Below are positions 53,671 through 63,249 of a stretch of 64,000 bases of DNA, in pieces; position 1 is the stretch's first letter, and the number at the start of each line of letters is the position of its first letter. Source of the stretch: Pseudorhodobacter sp. E13 (GTDB lineage: Bacteria; Pseudomonadota; Alphaproteobacteria; Rhodobacterales; Rhodobacteraceae); assembly GCF_003991405.1 (NCBI RefSeq), contig NZ_RPEN01000155.1:62001-126000 (forward strand). Reading direction: 5' to 3'. The position numbers were made by a program, and so were the translations under genes. The notes beneath the pieces are model-generated. The model made no database searches. It was not told where the DNA came from and was given only the letters and a program-made list of their open reading frames with translations.

Positions 53671-54591
53671 TTAGCCTTGCGGGGTCATCGCTTTGCGCTG
53701 TTTGGCGCGTTCCAGCCCCAGCTTGCGTTCGCGCCAGATAATCAGCACGCCCGCCGTGACCACAAGTGACGCGCCGCCCAGCATGGTCAGGGTGGGCACC
53801 TCGTCAAACACCCAATAGCCGATGCCAAGCGCAAAGATCATGGAGGCATAGTCGAACGGCGCCACCACCGAGGCATCAGCCTCGCGGTAGCTGGAGGTGA
53901 GCAGAATTTGCCCCACGCCGCCCAAGAGGCCCGCCAGCACCAGCAGCAGCGCCTCGCGGGGGGCGGGGATGACCCAGCCGAAGGGCAAGGTGACAAGCGA
54001 CAGCACCGAAGCGGTGAGCGAGAAGTAGAACACAATCGCGGGGGTTTTTTCGGTCATCACCAATTTGCGTACGAACACCTGTGCGAGGGCGGCAAAGACC
54101 GCGCCCCCCAGCACCAGCATCGCGCCCAGCGTGGCGGCATCATTGCCGGGGCCGGGCACCACCGACAGGCGCGGGCTTAGCACGATCAACACCCCGATCA
54201 GCCCCAGCACGACGGCCGAGATGCGGAACAGCCGCACATCCTCGCCCAGAAACATCGCGGCGAAAATCACGGTCAGCAAGGGCGCGGCATAGCCGATGGC
54301 TGTCACTTCGGGCAGGGGCAGATAGGCAAGGCCCGCAAAGCCAAGCCCCATCGCCATGGTTCCCACCACCCCGCGCCAGATATGGCCCATCGGCGCGCTG
54401 GCCCGCAGCCCGGTTGTCAGTTCCTTGCGCATGGCCAGCCAGATCACGATCACCGGCATGGCAAAGAACGACCGGAAGAACACCGCCTCGCCCGGTGGCA
54501 CATGGTCGGCGGTGGCCTTGATCAGCGCGGCCATGACGATGAAGGTCATGACCGAGCAAAGCTTATACAGGATGCCGCGCATCGGGCGCAT
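53671..54591 (-). CDS. EamA-family (DMT superfamily) transporter
   Basis: 306 residues from ATG 54591, with AAAGG eight bases upstream. Ten hydrophobic segments: [33 protein letters not shown] in repeat one, [25 protein letters not shown] at its end, and [41 protein letters not shown] closing repeat two. The APFDYxSM motif resembles that of the paralogue at 24835 (APFEYISM). Substrate unknown. It is divergent from the adenine deaminase gene (124 bp). Confidence 0.9.
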   Translation of the reverse strand: MRPMRGILYKLCSVMTFIVMAALIKATADHVPPGEAVFFRSFFAMPVIVIWLAMRKELTTGLRASAPMGHIWRGVVGTMAMGLGFAGLAYLPLPEVTAIGYAAPLLTVIFAAMFLGEDVRLFRISAVVLGLIGVLIVLSPRLSVVPGPGNDAATLGAMLVLGGAVFAALAQVFVRKLVMTEKTPAIVFYFSLTASVLSLVTLPFGWVIPAPREALLLVLAGLLGGVGQILLTSSYREADASVVAPFDYASMIFALGIGYWVFDEVPTLTMLGGASLVVTAGVLIIWRERKLGLERAKQRKAMTPQG

Positions 54592-54715
54592 GATTGGGGC
54601 CTTTGCAAAGGGGTGCCACTGGTGGACCATCCTTTGCCGCCGGGTGCAAGCCCCCAAAGGGCTGGACGCCGCCCGCGCCATCGGCTTTGCTGTGGCAAAG
54701 CAAAGGATGAAGCCC

Positions 54716-56416
54716 ATGACCACCGCCCCCCTTTCCGCCCGCATTGCCCAAGGTGCGGGCGACCAGCCTGCCGACACTGTTTTGCGCGGCGGGCGGGTGT
54801 TTGACCTGATCACCGGCGATCTGGTGGCAACCGATGTGGCGCTGTGCGGTGATACGATTGTCGGGGTCTATGGCGATTATGACGCGGCAGAGGTGGTCGA
54901 TGTCAGCGGCAAAATCCTGGTGCCCGGTTTCATTGATACCCATCTGCATATCGAAAGCAGCCTTGTCACCCCGTTCGAATTTGACCGCTGTGTGACGCCT
55001 TTGGGCGTGACCACCGCGATTTGCGACCCGCATGAGATTGCGAATGTCTGCGGGTTGACCGGTATCCAGTATTTCCTTGAGGCGTCATCGCTGACCTTGA
55101 TGGATATTCGCGTGCAGCTTTCGTCTTGCGTGCCCTCCACCCATATGGAAACCGCCGGCGCGGTGTTGGAGGCCGCCGATATTCTGCCCCTGCGCGACCA
55201 TCCGCGCAGCCTTGGGCTGGCGGAATTCATGAATTTTCCCGGTGTGCTGATGCAGGATGCAGGGGTGATGGCCAAGCTGGAAGGCTTCAAGGGGCGGCAT
55301 ATTGATGGCCATTGCCCCTTGCTGCGCGGCAAGGCGCTGAACGGCTATATCGCGGCGGGTATCCGCACGGAACACGAAGCGACGACAGCCCCGGAAGGGC
55401 TGGAGAAGCTGCGCAAGGGCATGCGGCTGTTGATCCGCGAAGGCTCGGTGTCCAAGGATTTGCACGCGTTGGCCCCGCTGATCACCGAACGCCACAGTCC
55501 CTATATCGCCTTTTGCACCGATGACCGGAACCCGCTGGATATCAACGAGCAGGGGCATCTGGATTACATGATCCGCACCGCGATTGCGCTGGGGGCCGCG
55601 CCCTTGGCGGTTTACCGCGCGGCCAGTCTTTCGGCCGCCGAAGCGTTTGGTCTGAAGGATCGCGGGCTGATCGCCCCCGGCAAGCGCGCCGATATTGTGG
55701 TGATCGACAGTCTGGAAAGCTGCCGCGCCGCGATGGTGTTCGCGGGCGGCGTGCAGGTGACAGATACCGCCTTTGCCGCGTGCAAGACCATCCCGCCCGT
55801 GGCCCGCCACTCGGTCAAGGCGCCCCCCATCGCGGCGGCAGATTTCCGCACCGGGGGCAACCGGGTGGAAACCCCTGTGATCGGGATCATCCCCGGCAAG
55901 ATCATCACCGAACATCTGACCTATGACATCGCGCCGGAAGGTGGCGACAAACGCCCCGATATCGCCCGCGATCTGGTCAAAATTGCCGTGATTGAACGGC
56001 ACGGAAAGAACGGCAATCGCGCGACCGGCTTTGTCAAAGGCTTTGGCTTGCAGCGCGGAGCGATTGCGTCGACCGTGTGCCATGACCATCACAACATCGC
56101 GGTGGTCGGTGCGGATTACGACGATATGGCCTTGGCCGTGGCGCGGCTGGGCCAGATTGAGGGCGGCTTTGTCGTGGTCGAAAGCGGGCGCGTGCTGGCC
56201 GAACTGGCGCTGCCCGTGGCTGGCTTGATGAGCCTGGAGCCGTTTGAAGCGGTGCGCGCGGCGCTGGAGCATCTGCGCGCCGCCGCGCGGGGCCTTGGCG
56301 TAACGCTGGAGGAGCCGTTCTTGCAGCTTGCTTTCCTGTGCCTGCCCGTGATCCCGCACCTGAAGATCACCGATCACGGCATGGTGGATGTAGACCGGTT
56401 TGAGGTGATGCCATGA
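54716..56416 (+). CDS. ade: Adenine deaminase
   Basis: 566 residues from ATG 54716 (AAGGA eight bases upstream; ATG 54707 is the alternative). It converts adenine to hypoxanthine plus ammonia. Amidohydrolase metal ligands: [46 protein letters not shown] with IRTEHEATT, and [21 protein letters not shown]. The Ade-specific C-terminal domain carries [10 protein letters not shown]. With deoD further downstream it supports purine salvage. Its stop overlaps the esterase-like gene (ATGA). Confidence 0.95.
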   Translation: MTTAPLSARIAQGAGDQPADTVLRGGRVFDLITGDLVATDVALCGDTIVGVYGDYDAAEVVDVSGKILVPGFIDTHLHIESSLVTPFEFDRCVTPLGVTTAICDPHEIANVCGLTGIQYFLEASSLTLMDIRVQLSSCVPSTHMETAGAVLEAADILPLRDHPRSLGLAEFMNFPGVLMQDAGVMAKLEGFKGRHIDGHCPLLRGKALNGYIAAGIRTEHEATTAPEGLEKLRKGMRLLIREGSVSKDLHALAPLITERHSPYIAFCTDDRNPLDINEQGHLDYMIRTAIALGAAPLAVYRAASLSAAEAFGLKDRGLIAPGKRADIVVIDSLESCRAAMVFAGGVQVTDTAFAACKTIPPVARHSVKAPPIAAADFRTGGNRVETPVIGIIPGKIITEHLTYDIAPEGGDKRPDIARDLVKIAVIERHGKNGNRATGFVKGFGLQRGAIASTVCHDHHNIAVVGADYDDMALAVARLGQIEGGFVVVESGRVLAELALPVAGLMSLEPFEAVRAALEHLRAAARGLGVTLEEPFLQLAFLCLPVIPHLKITDHGMVDVDRFEVMP

Positions 56417-57363
56417 GCGGATATGACCCGAAATATGACGCGCTGATTGATGCCGAAACATGGGCGTTCATCCGCGAAACCGAAAGCTGGTATCCGCCCG
56501 ATGCCATTGGCCTGACGATCGAGGATCAGCGCGCGGTTTACAACAAGATGTGCCGCGCTTTTCATGCCGGCTACCCCAAAGGGGTGCAGGCGACCGATGG
56601 CGTGATCGCAGGGCCGCACCCCATTCCCGTCCGGCGTTATACCTTTGGCGGCGGTGCTGCGCGGGTGGTCTATTTCCATGGCGGCGGCTTTGTCGTGGGG
56701 GGCTTGGACAGCCATGATGACGTCTGCGCCGAGATTTGCGCGGCCACTGGATATGATGTGACAGCGGTGGATTACCGGCTTTCGCCCGAACACCCCTTTC
56801 CCGAAGATTTCAACGATGCGCTGGCCGCAGCACGGGCCGAGGCCGCGCGCGGCCTGCCGGTGCTGCTGGTCGGTGACAGTGCGGGCGGCAATCTGTGCGC
56901 GGCGGTGGCGGCGGCGCTGCGTGGCACGGATTTGGCCCCGATTGGTCAGGTGCTTGTCTATCCCGGCCTTGGGGCAGCAGAGGAAACGCATAGTGCCAAA
57001 GCCCATTCCGTGGCCCCGATGCTGACGGTGCAGGATATGGCGTTCTATGCAGCGATTCGTGCCAGTGCGGATGATACCGCGCAGGCGAACCCATCCTTCT
57101 CGCCGCTGCGCGCCAGCGATTTCGCAGGCCTGCCGCCCACGATTGCCATCACCGCCGAATGTGACCCCCTGTCAGATGACGGCGCGCTTTATGCTGCGCG
57201 GTTACAGGCCGCAGGGGGGCGGGCGCTGCATATCGAAGAACCGGGCCTTGTGCATGGCTATCTGCGCGCGCGGCACCGCGTTACCCGCGCCAGACACAGC
57301 TTTGACCGTATTCTGCGGGCGATTGCTGCCTTGGGGCAGGGGGCTTGGCCAGAGGCCTTATAA
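56413..57363 (+). CDS. Alpha/beta hydrolase of the hormone-sensitive lipase (HSL) group
   Basis: 316 residues. Seen: oxyanion motif [13 protein letters not shown], nucleophile in [13 protein letters not shown], acid in [13 protein letters not shown] and base in [12 protein letters not shown]. It is probably a cytoplasmic carboxylesterase or amidase of the arylformamidase-like/HSL type. It starts inside the adenine deaminase stop (ATGA), so the two are co-translated, but no metabolic link is known to me. A strong terminator follows. Confidence 0.9.
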   Translation: MSGYDPKYDALIDAETWAFIRETESWYPPDAIGLTIEDQRAVYNKMCRAFHAGYPKGVQATDGVIAGPHPIPVRRYTFGGGAARVVYFHGGGFVVGGLDSHDDVCAEICAATGYDVTAVDYRLSPEHPFPEDFNDALAAARAEAARGLPVLLVGDSAGGNLCAAVAAALRGTDLAPIGQVLVYPGLGAAEETHSAKAHSVAPMLTVQDMAFYAAIRASADDTAQANPSFSPLRASDFAGLPPTIAITAECDPLSDDGALYAARLQAAGGRALHIEEPGLVHGYLRARHRVTRARHSFDRILRAIAALGQGAWPEAL

Positions 57364-57393
57364 GGGGCAGCGCCAACCCAAGCCCGGAAACGC

Positions 57394-57422
57394 AAAAAGC
57401 CGGGCGCGAACCCGGCTTTTTT
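57394..57422 (+). terminator. Rho-independent terminator after the ade operon
   Basis: AAAAAGCCGGG-CGCGAA-CCCGGCTTTTT is a perfect 11-bp stem ending in a T tract. It lies between the hydrolase gene and the convergent tRNA-Ala and is symmetrical, so it may act on both strands. Confidence 0.92.
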
Positions 57423-57429
57423 GAGAATT

Positions 57430-57505
<76 letters not shown>

Positions 57506-57630
57506 ACTATGCGACCCTTGCAGATCACTCGGGCTATTTAGGGGAGGGGGAATGGCGCTGCAAGAGGAAAAATCACTCTCGCGCAAAATCATCCCCGAAC
57601 CGCCCCAAACCGCGCCCGACGCGCAAGCGC

Positions 57631-57656
57631 CAAAGCCGCGCCCGATCAGGCGCGGC
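57631..57656 (-). terminator. Terminator-like hairpin after the TIGR02300 gene
   Basis: On the minus strand GCCGCGCC-TGATCG-GGCGCGGC is a perfect 8-bp stem followed by TTTG, 12 bases past the stop at 57668. The T tract is short. Confidence 0.65.
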
Positions 57657-57667
57657 CAAAAGCCTGT

Positions 57668-58009
57668 TCAGTTTTCGTCATCCGGGCTGCTGACATCGGC
57701 CAGATCGTCCAGCGAAACGGTGTCGTCGCTGTCATCTTCCAGCAGATCATCATCCACATCATCCGAATCATCGTCTTCGACAACGGCGAGCAGATCATCA
57801 TCATCGTCCAGATCGTCGACCAGCACTTCGTCATCATCCTTGGCCGTGGCTTTGGAGGCCGAAGTGGTGACGGAAATCTTGCGGCGCGCGCTTTCAATAT
57901 CCACGATTTCGCCTGTATAGGGGCTGACAATCGGGTTTTTGTTCAGGTCGTAAAAGCGCTTCCCGGTGGTGGGGCAAAGGCGCTTGGTGCCCCATTCTTC
58001 TTTGGGCAT
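57668..58009 (-). CDS. TIGR02300 (FYDLN acidic domain) protein
   Basis: 113 residues. The first 40 are the conserved domain MPKEEWGTKRLCPTTGKRFYDLNKNPIVSPYTGE with the FYDLN signature and a single cysteine. The remaining 70 are extremely acidic (runs of Asp), as is usual in this family, encoded by a GAT/GAC-rich low-complexity stretch at 57690-57860. Function is unknown; the family is nearly confined to Alphaproteobacteria. It is divergent from the YgjP-like gene (239-bp gap, 58010-58248, with no gene seen). Confidence 0.95.
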   Translation of the reverse strand: MPKEEWGTKRLCPTTGKRFYDLNKNPIVSPYTGEIVDIESARRKISVTTSASKATAKDDDEVLVDDLDDDDDLLAVVEDDDSDDVDDDLLEDDSDDTVSLDDLADVSSPDDEN

Positions 58010-58248
58010 GGTATTCCCCTTGTGACATCGGCTTCAAACGGGGGCCCATGGCGGGCCTCGCAATTCCGGCAAAGGCGTCGATTGCCACAGGCGCGGGCGG
58101 CTGTCAAAGGCTTTTGCGCGGAAAACCCCAATGGCAAGCGGTTTGCGCCGTGCTGAAAGGCTGTGTGGCGGGCGCGTGCGGGCCGCAAATGGGCTTGCGG
58201 CGGGTGCAGGGCGCGGGCATCTTGCGGGGCAAAGCTGAAAGAGGCCTC

Positions 58249-58935
58249 ATGCCGATCCTGCCCGGACTGCCCCCCGTCGAAGTGACCCTGCGCCGCACCG
58301 CGCGGGCGCGGCGGATGTCGCTGCGGGTGTCGCGGCTGGATGGTCGGGTGACGCTGTCCTTGCCGCCCCGCGCGCGTGAGGCAGAGGCGATGGCTTTCCT
58401 GCGCGCGCAGGAAGACTGGATTCGCAAGGCTTTGGCCAATGTGGTCGCCTCGGATGCCGTGGGCTTTGGCGCCGAGATCCCGGTCGAGGGGCAGATGGTG
58501 CGCGTGGTGCCGGGGGCGGGACGCAGCGTGGTGCTGACGGGCGATGAATTGCAGGTGCCGGGTGATGCGGCGCGGGCAGGCGTGCGGGTGGCGGCCTTCC
58601 TCAAGACGCGGGCACGGGACCGGCTGGCGCAAGCCTCGGACCATTATGCCCATCGCATCGGGCGGCGCTATCGCACGCTGACGCTGCGCGACACACGGTC
58701 GCGCTGGGGCTCTTGCACGGCCGAGGCAGGGTTGATGTATTCGTGGCGGCTGATCATGGCACCGCCTTTGGTGCTGGATTATGTCGCCGCGCATGAGGTG
58801 GCCCATCTGGCCGAGATGAACCATTCGGACCGGTTCTGGGCCATCGTGGCCGATCTGATGCCGGATTATGCGCGCCCTCGCAAATGGCTGAAATCCGAAG
58901 GCCATGTGCTGCACAGCTATCGGTTCAGCGAATGA
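58249..58935 (+). CDS. YgjP/SprT-like zinc metallopeptidase (DUF45)
   Basis: 228 residues from ATG 58249, with AAGAGG five bases upstream. The zinc motif is AAHEVAHLAEMNHSDRFW (HExxH, then a third histidine). SRWGSCTAEAGLMYSWRLIMAPP is the family block before it, and an N-terminal RRTARARRMSLRVSRLDGRVTLSLP strand region is typical. Bacterial YgjP proteins are poorly characterised; protein hydrolysis is presumed. The frame extends upstream without SD or homology. Confidence 0.92.
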   Translation: MPILPGLPPVEVTLRRTARARRMSLRVSRLDGRVTLSLPPRAREAEAMAFLRAQEDWIRKALANVVASDAVGFGAEIPVEGQMVRVVPGAGRSVVLTGDELQVPGDAARAGVRVAAFLKTRARDRLAQASDHYAHRIGRRYRTLTLRDTRSRWGSCTAEAGLMYSWRLIMAPPLVLDYVAAHEVAHLAEMNHSDRFWAIVADLMPDYARPRKWLKSEGHVLHSYRFSE

Positions 58936-58990
58936 ACCGCCGCAGAGCCGATGTTCACGGGGACGATATTGCGCTTGACGCTTTCGCGCG

Positions 58991-59680
58991 ATGGGTGCTT
59001 GGCTGGCGGCCATGTTGACCGCGCGCCCCACCAGCCCCCTGTCCCGTCCCGTCGTGCCGAATGCGGCGGCGCATGAACGGCTGTATCGCAGCCTGCGCAG
59101 CCAGGTGATGCATGGCGAGTTGCCCCCCGGGCAGGCGCTGACCCTGCGCGGCATTGCCCGCAGCTTTGACGTGTCGATGACCCCTGCGAGAGAGGCGGTG
59201 CGGCGTCTGGTCGCCGAAGGGGCGCTGTCGCTGTCCTCCTCGGGGCGGGTGGCAACGCCAGAACTTTCGCCCGAACGGATAGAGGAGCTGGCCTCGATCC
59301 GCGCATTGCTGGAACCGGAACTGGCTGCCCGCGCGCTGCCCCGCGCCCATTTCGCGCTGATCGACCGTTTGGCGGCGATCAATGTGGCGAATACCGAAGC
59401 GGTGCAGAAACAGGATGCGGTGGCCTATATCCGCACCAATCTGGAATTTCACCGCACGCTTTACCTGCGCGCACAGGCCCCGGCGATGCTGGCGCTGACG
59501 GAAACGGTCTGGCTGCAACTTGGGCCGACGATGCGCGCGCTGTATGGCCGTTTGCGCCGGAATGAGCCGCCGCCCTATCACCGCCTGATCCTTGCTGCGC
59601 TGAAAGCGGGAGATGAGCCGGGGTTGCGGCTGGCGATCCGCACCGATGTGACGCAGGGCCTGCGGCATCTGGCAAGCTGA
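58991..59680 (+). CDS. GntR-family regulator, FadR/FCD subgroup
   Basis: 229 residues from ATG 58991; ATG 59012 is an alternative and neither has a clear SD. The winged HTH is near 30-95 (LYRSLRSQVMHGELPPGQALTLRGIARSFDVSMTPAREAVRRLVAEGAL). The FCD ligand domain has RALLEPELAARAL, NLEFHRTLYLRA and YHRLILAALKAGD with histidines for a metal site. Ligands of this group are usually carboxylates. The target is unknown; no catabolic genes are directly coupled to it. Confidence 0.92.
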   Translation: MGAWLAAMLTARPTSPLSRPVVPNAAAHERLYRSLRSQVMHGELPPGQALTLRGIARSFDVSMTPAREAVRRLVAEGALSLSSSGRVATPELSPERIEELASIRALLEPELAARALPRAHFALIDRLAAINVANTEAVQKQDAVAYIRTNLEFHRTLYLRAQAPAMLALTETVWLQLGPTMRALYGRLRRNEPPPYHRLILAALKAGDEPGLRLAIRTDVTQGLRHLAS

Positions 59681-59683
59681 GGC

Positions 59684-59697
59684 TTGATTTGCATCAA
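59684..59697. promoter_or_regulatory. FNR/FnrL box
   Basis: TTGATTTGCATCAA matches the FnrL/ANR consensus TTGAT-N4-ATCAA at all ten positions. Its centre is 67.5 bp before the ATG at 59758, and it lies four bases past the GntR stop, so it should control the DUF6455-like gene in low oxygen. Confidence 0.75.
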
Positions 59698-59757
59698 GGC
59701 CAAACCCCCGCCGATCTGCAAAGAGATCCGCAGCTATCCGGACCTGGAGGGGCCAGT

Positions 59758-60129
59758 ATGTTTGATGCTGTGAAAGAAACCGTTGCGCGCTGGCGGGCGC
59801 AGGCGCAGGTAGAGGCGATGTCGGATCGGGAATGTGCCGATCTGGGGGTTGGGCGCGATACGCTGCGCCGCCATGCGGGCATGCCACCCACCGTTGAGGC
59901 CCGCATGTCGCAGATGGCGGCTGTGCAAGGGGTGGATATGTCGCGCTTGCGGCACGACCGCGATTCTTATCTGGAAGCGGTAGAGACGTGCGATTCTTGC
60001 GGCGTGACCAAGCGTTGCAAATCGTTTCTGGCCCGCCCGGACAGCCCGGCGGCTGAGGCTGCGTTTTGCCCCAATTCCACGCTGTATTCCCAACCCGCCC
60101 TTGCGCGCACGGCCAGTGTAAAAGACTGA
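59758..60129 (+). CDS. DUF6455-like small cysteine-rich protein
   Basis: 123 residues from ATG 59758, with GGAGGGG upstream. The N-terminal half is helical ([41 protein letters not shown]), similar in style to DUF1127 proteins. The second half carries [14 protein letters not shown] and FCPN, four cysteines that could hold a metal or cluster. The perfect FNR box upstream points to microaerobic or anaerobic expression. Function is unknown. Confidence 0.85.
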   Translation: MFDAVKETVARWRAQAQVEAMSDRECADLGVGRDTLRRHAGMPPTVEARMSQMAAVQGVDMSRLRHDRDSYLEAVETCDSCGVTKRCKSFLARPDSPAAEAAFCPNSTLYSQPALARTASVKD

Positions 60130-60199
60130 GCCCGGCGCGTTTTTCGCTTTCAGGTCGTTTGCCCCGCGCCTATCCTTGGCCCAAAACAAGGAGCGTGCG

Positions 60200-60907
60200 A
60201 TGACAGTTCATATCGGGGCCAAGCCCGGCGAGATTGCCGAAACCGTCTTGATGCCCGGCGACCCTTACCGCGCGCGCTGGGCAGCGGAGACGTTTCTGGA
60301 CGATGCCAAACTGGTGAATGAGGTGCGCGGGATGCTGGGTTATACCGGCACATGGCAGGGCCACCGCGTCACGATCCAAGGGTCGGGCATGGGCATGCCG
60401 TCACTGTCGATCTATGCCAATGAGTTGATCCGCGATTATGGCGCGCAAACGCTGATCCGCATCGGCTCGGCCGGGGCGATGCAGCCGGGGATCAAGGTGC
60501 GCGATCTGGTGCTGGCGATGTCGGCTTGCACCTTGTCCACCCCGTCGCGCGGGATTTTCCGAGAGTTGAACTTTGCCCCCACCGCCGATTTCGGAATGCT
60601 GCAAGCGGCGTTTCGCGCGGCACAGGGGCGCGATGTGGCCACCCATGTCGGGCAGATTTATTCGTCGGATGTGTTTTATGACGAACGCCCGGACCTGACC
60701 GAACAGATGCAGCGCCACGGCGTGCTGGCGGTGGAAATGGAAGCGGCAGAGCTTTACACCCTAGCCGCCCGTTATGGCCGCCGCGCCTTGGCGATCCTGA
60801 CCATTTCTGACCATCTGGTCACGCATGAGGCGCTGCCCTCGGACCAACGCGAACGCAGCTTTGGCGATATGGTGGAGATTGCGCTGAAAGCGGCTTTCGC
60901 AGGCTAG
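60200..60907 (+). CDS. deoD: Purine-nucleoside phosphorylase, DeoD type
   Basis: 235 residues from ATG 60200, with AAGGAG seven bases upstream. It cleaves purine (deoxy)nucleosides with phosphate. Blocks: [64 protein letters not shown] and [12 protein letters not shown]. It is the hexameric type. Its TAG stop and that of the convergent LysR gene share the palindrome CTAG. It works in the same salvage route as adenine deaminase. Confidence 0.96.
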   Translation: MTVHIGAKPGEIAETVLMPGDPYRARWAAETFLDDAKLVNEVRGMLGYTGTWQGHRVTIQGSGMGMPSLSIYANELIRDYGAQTLIRIGSAGAMQPGIKVRDLVLAMSACTLSTPSRGIFRELNFAPTADFGMLQAAFRAAQGRDVATHVGQIYSSDVFYDERPDLTEQMQRHGVLAVEMEAAELYTLAARYGRRALAILTISDHLVTHEALPSDQRERSFGDMVEIALKAAFAG

Positions 60908-61776
60908 GGCCCCGCGGCCTTGAGCCAGCCCGCGACGATGGCCGCGGCGCTGCCCTTGGCAAGCGGTCGCGCCGACCACAAGCGCAAGGCGCGGGGCAGG
61001 GCGCAATGCAAATCAAAAGGGGCGACCAACCGGCCCTGCGCCAGATGTCCGGCGACCAACGCGCCGTGGCCCATCAAGACACCTGCACCATGCGCGGCCT
61101 CTTCAACCGCCAGCGCATAAAGCGAAAATACCGGCCCACGTGGCACAAACCCGTGCAGGCCTGCCGTTTGGGCCCAAAGGCTCCAATCCTCGGCCCAGAC
61201 AGCATCCGAGAGGCACGGCAGGTTGCGCAGGTCTTCGGGTCTGCGTATCTGCGCGGCAAGGGCGGGGGAACAGACCGGAAAGATCAGATCTTCGGTCAAG
61301 ACCTCGCCCATGCCATCGCCGTAAAACAGGCAGAGATCAAAGGCGGCACGTTTCAGGTTCGGCGGCGCTTCCATTGCGGTGATGGAGATTGAAATCTGGG
61401 GTGAGGCTGCGCGCAAGGCGGGCAAGCGCGGCGACAACCAGAGCTGGGCAATCGCGGGCAGGGTGGCGATATGCACGACCTTTGGGGCCGCTTCGGCGCG
61501 CAACACCTGAACGGCATGGCCCAACGCGTCAAAGGCGGCAGACATTTCGGGCAAGACCCGCGTGCCAAGACCTGTCAGCCGCACGCCCTTGGCGTGGCGT
61601 TCAAACAGGTCAGCCCCTAATTCAGCCTCGAGCGCCTTGATATGGGCGGTGATCGCCCCGGCGCTGACGCCAAGTTCCGCCCCCGCCGCAGCAAACCCAC
61701 CCAGCCGTGCCGCGGCTTCGAAGGCGCGCAAGGCCGTCAGCGGCGGGACTTTGGGTTTGGGTGGGGCAACAGCCAT
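60904..61776 (-). CDS. LysR-family regulator, GcvA-like
   Basis: 290 residues from ATG 61776, with GAGG six bases upstream; ATG 61803 would be longer. The HTH is [50 protein letters not shown], with the [14 protein letters not shown] opening of the GcvA group. The effector domain follows. It is divergent from the SHMT-fold gene (96-bp gap), the classical layout for a LysR target, so it probably regulates that gene. Confidence 0.93.
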   Translation of the reverse strand: MAVAPPKPKVPPLTALRAFEAAARLGGFAAAGAELGVSAGAITAHIKALEAELGADLFERHAKGVRLTGLGTRVLPEMSAAFDALGHAVQVLRAEAAPKVVHIATLPAIAQLWLSPRLPALRAASPQISISITAMEAPPNLKRAAFDLCLFYGDGMGEVLTEDLIFPVCSPALAAQIRRPEDLRNLPCLSDAVWAEDWSLWAQTAGLHGFVPRGPVFSLYALAVEEAAHGAGVLMGHGALVAGHLAQGRLVAPFDLHCALPRALRLWSARPLAKGSAAAIVAGWLKAAGP

Positions 61777-61872
61777 TTCAGCCTCAATTTTTCTAACCCT
61801 CATTTTCCGCAAAACTGATTTGCTGGCAAGGGTTTTGGCCTGCCACAATGTTCAAAACAACGGAGAGAGCCA

Positions 61873-63195
61873 ATGCCCCGCCTTGCCCCGCGCCCTTGGG
61901 TGCCTGCTGCCTGTGAAACGCTTGTGCAGCGCTATGCGACCCAGACGGCTGCTGCCTCGGCGCAGGTTGCGGGGCGGATTGAGGCGCTGATCGCCCGCAA
62001 TGCCGAAATCCATGATGTCGATTGTTTCAACCTGAATCCTGCGACCAATGTGATGAACCCGCTGGCCGAGGCGGCACTGTCACGCGGATTGAGCAGCCGC
62101 CCCAGCCTTGGCTACCCCGGTGACAAATACGAAATGGGGCTGGAGGCGATGGAGGAGATTGAGGTTATCGCCGCCGAACTCGCCGCCGAAATTTTCAACG
62201 CGAAATATGCCGAATTGCGCGTGGCCTCGGGTGCGATGGCGAACCTTTACGGCTTTATGGCGCTGACCAAACCGGGGGATAGCATCATCGTGCCGCCCGG
62301 TGCCGTGGGGGGCCATGTGACCCATCATAAAGCCGGTTGCGCCGGGCTTTACGGCCTTGTCAGCCATGCGGCACCAGTGAATGCCGATGGCTATAGCGTT
62401 GATCTGCCTGCTTTGCGGGACTTGGCGCATAAGCTGCGGCCAAAGCTGATCACCATTGGCGGCAGCCTGAACCTGTTTCCGCATCCGGTGGCAGAGTTGC
62501 GCGCGATTGCCGATGAGGTGGGGGCGAAGCTGCTGTTTGATGCGGCGCATCAATGCGGGATCATCGCGGGGGGCGCTTGGGCCAATCCGTTGGAACAGGG
62601 CGCGCATCTGATGACGATGAGCACCTATAAATCCCTTGGCGGGCCTGCGGGTGGCCTGATCGTGACCAATGACGCGGCGATTGCCGAGGCACTGGACCGT
62701 ATCGCCTTTCCCGGCATGACCGCAAATTTTGACGCGGGCAAAACCGCCGCCCTTGCCATCAGCCTGCTGGATTGGCGCGACCATGGGCGGGCCTATGCCA
62801 CGGCGATGGTGGACCTGTCGCAAGCCTTGGCGCGCGCCTTGGCAGCGCAGGGTCTGCCCGTGTTCGGGGCCGCGCAAGGCAAGACCCAAAGCCACCAATT
62901 CGCGATTGAAGCGGCGGGTTTTGGGGGTGGGCAAGCCGCCTCGAAAACCCTGCGAAAGGCCGGGTTTCTGGCCTGTGGCATTGGCCTGCCGATTGCCGAG
63001 GTTGCGGGCGATTTGAACGGTTTGCGCATCGGCACGCCGGAACTGGTGCGGCGTGGGGTGACGCCTGACCACGCCCCCGCCTTGGCCGCGCTGATCGCAG
63101 AGGCCTTGCGGTCCAATGATCCGGCCAGCATCGCGCCGCGCACCAAGGCGCTGCGGGCGCAGTTTCAGGGCCTGCATTTCATTCGCAAGGGTTGA
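61873..63195 (+). CDS. Serine hydroxymethyltransferase-fold PLP enzyme (2-methylserine/aldolase-like candidate)
   Basis: 440 residues from ATG 61873, with GGAGAGAG upstream. The fold-type I layout of SHMT is clear: SSRPSLGYPGDKYEMGLEAMEEIE, RVASGAMANLYGFMAL, LFDAAHQCGIIAGG (the Asp that holds the pyridine nitrogen) and the lysine in MSTYKSLGGPAGGLIVTN. It differs from housekeeping GlyA at the usual N-terminal and substrate blocks, and resembles the 2-methylserine hydroxymethyltransferase/aldolase group. The substrate is inferred, not shown. The GcvA-like gene is divergent and an aldo/keto reductase gene follows at 55 bases. Confidence 0.82.
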   Translation: MPRLAPRPWVPAACETLVQRYATQTAAASAQVAGRIEALIARNAEIHDVDCFNLNPATNVMNPLAEAALSRGLSSRPSLGYPGDKYEMGLEAMEEIEVIAAELAAEIFNAKYAELRVASGAMANLYGFMALTKPGDSIIVPPGAVGGHVTHHKAGCAGLYGLVSHAAPVNADGYSVDLPALRDLAHKLRPKLITIGGSLNLFPHPVAELRAIADEVGAKLLFDAAHQCGIIAGGAWANPLEQGAHLMTMSTYKSLGGPAGGLIVTNDAAIAEALDRIAFPGMTANFDAGKTAALAISLLDWRDHGRAYATAMVDLSQALARALAAQGLPVFGAAQGKTQSHQFAIEAAGFGGGQAASKTLRKAGFLACGIGLPIAEVAGDLNGLRIGTPELVRRGVTPDHAPALAALIAEALRSNDPASIAPRTKALRAQFQGLHFIRKG

Positions 63196-63249
63196 CGCAA
63201 CCGATTCGCGCGGGTCTACTCCGCTGCCCTTCGGGAAAAGGATAGTGGA

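Noticed and set aside
24835-54591. Four EamA genes as a recent duplication or mobile cluster
   Set aside because: The proteins differ throughout and occupy unrelated contexts; the family is simply abundant in such genomes.
55085-56461. 458-codon frame antisense to adenine deaminase
   Set aside because: No motif, biased composition, and fully covered by a well supported gene.
57690-57860. Low-complexity tract suggesting a repeat array
   Set aside because: It is the Asp-coding (GAT/GAC) tail of the TIGR02300 gene; no unit-and-spacer structure, so not a CRISPR or tandem repeat.
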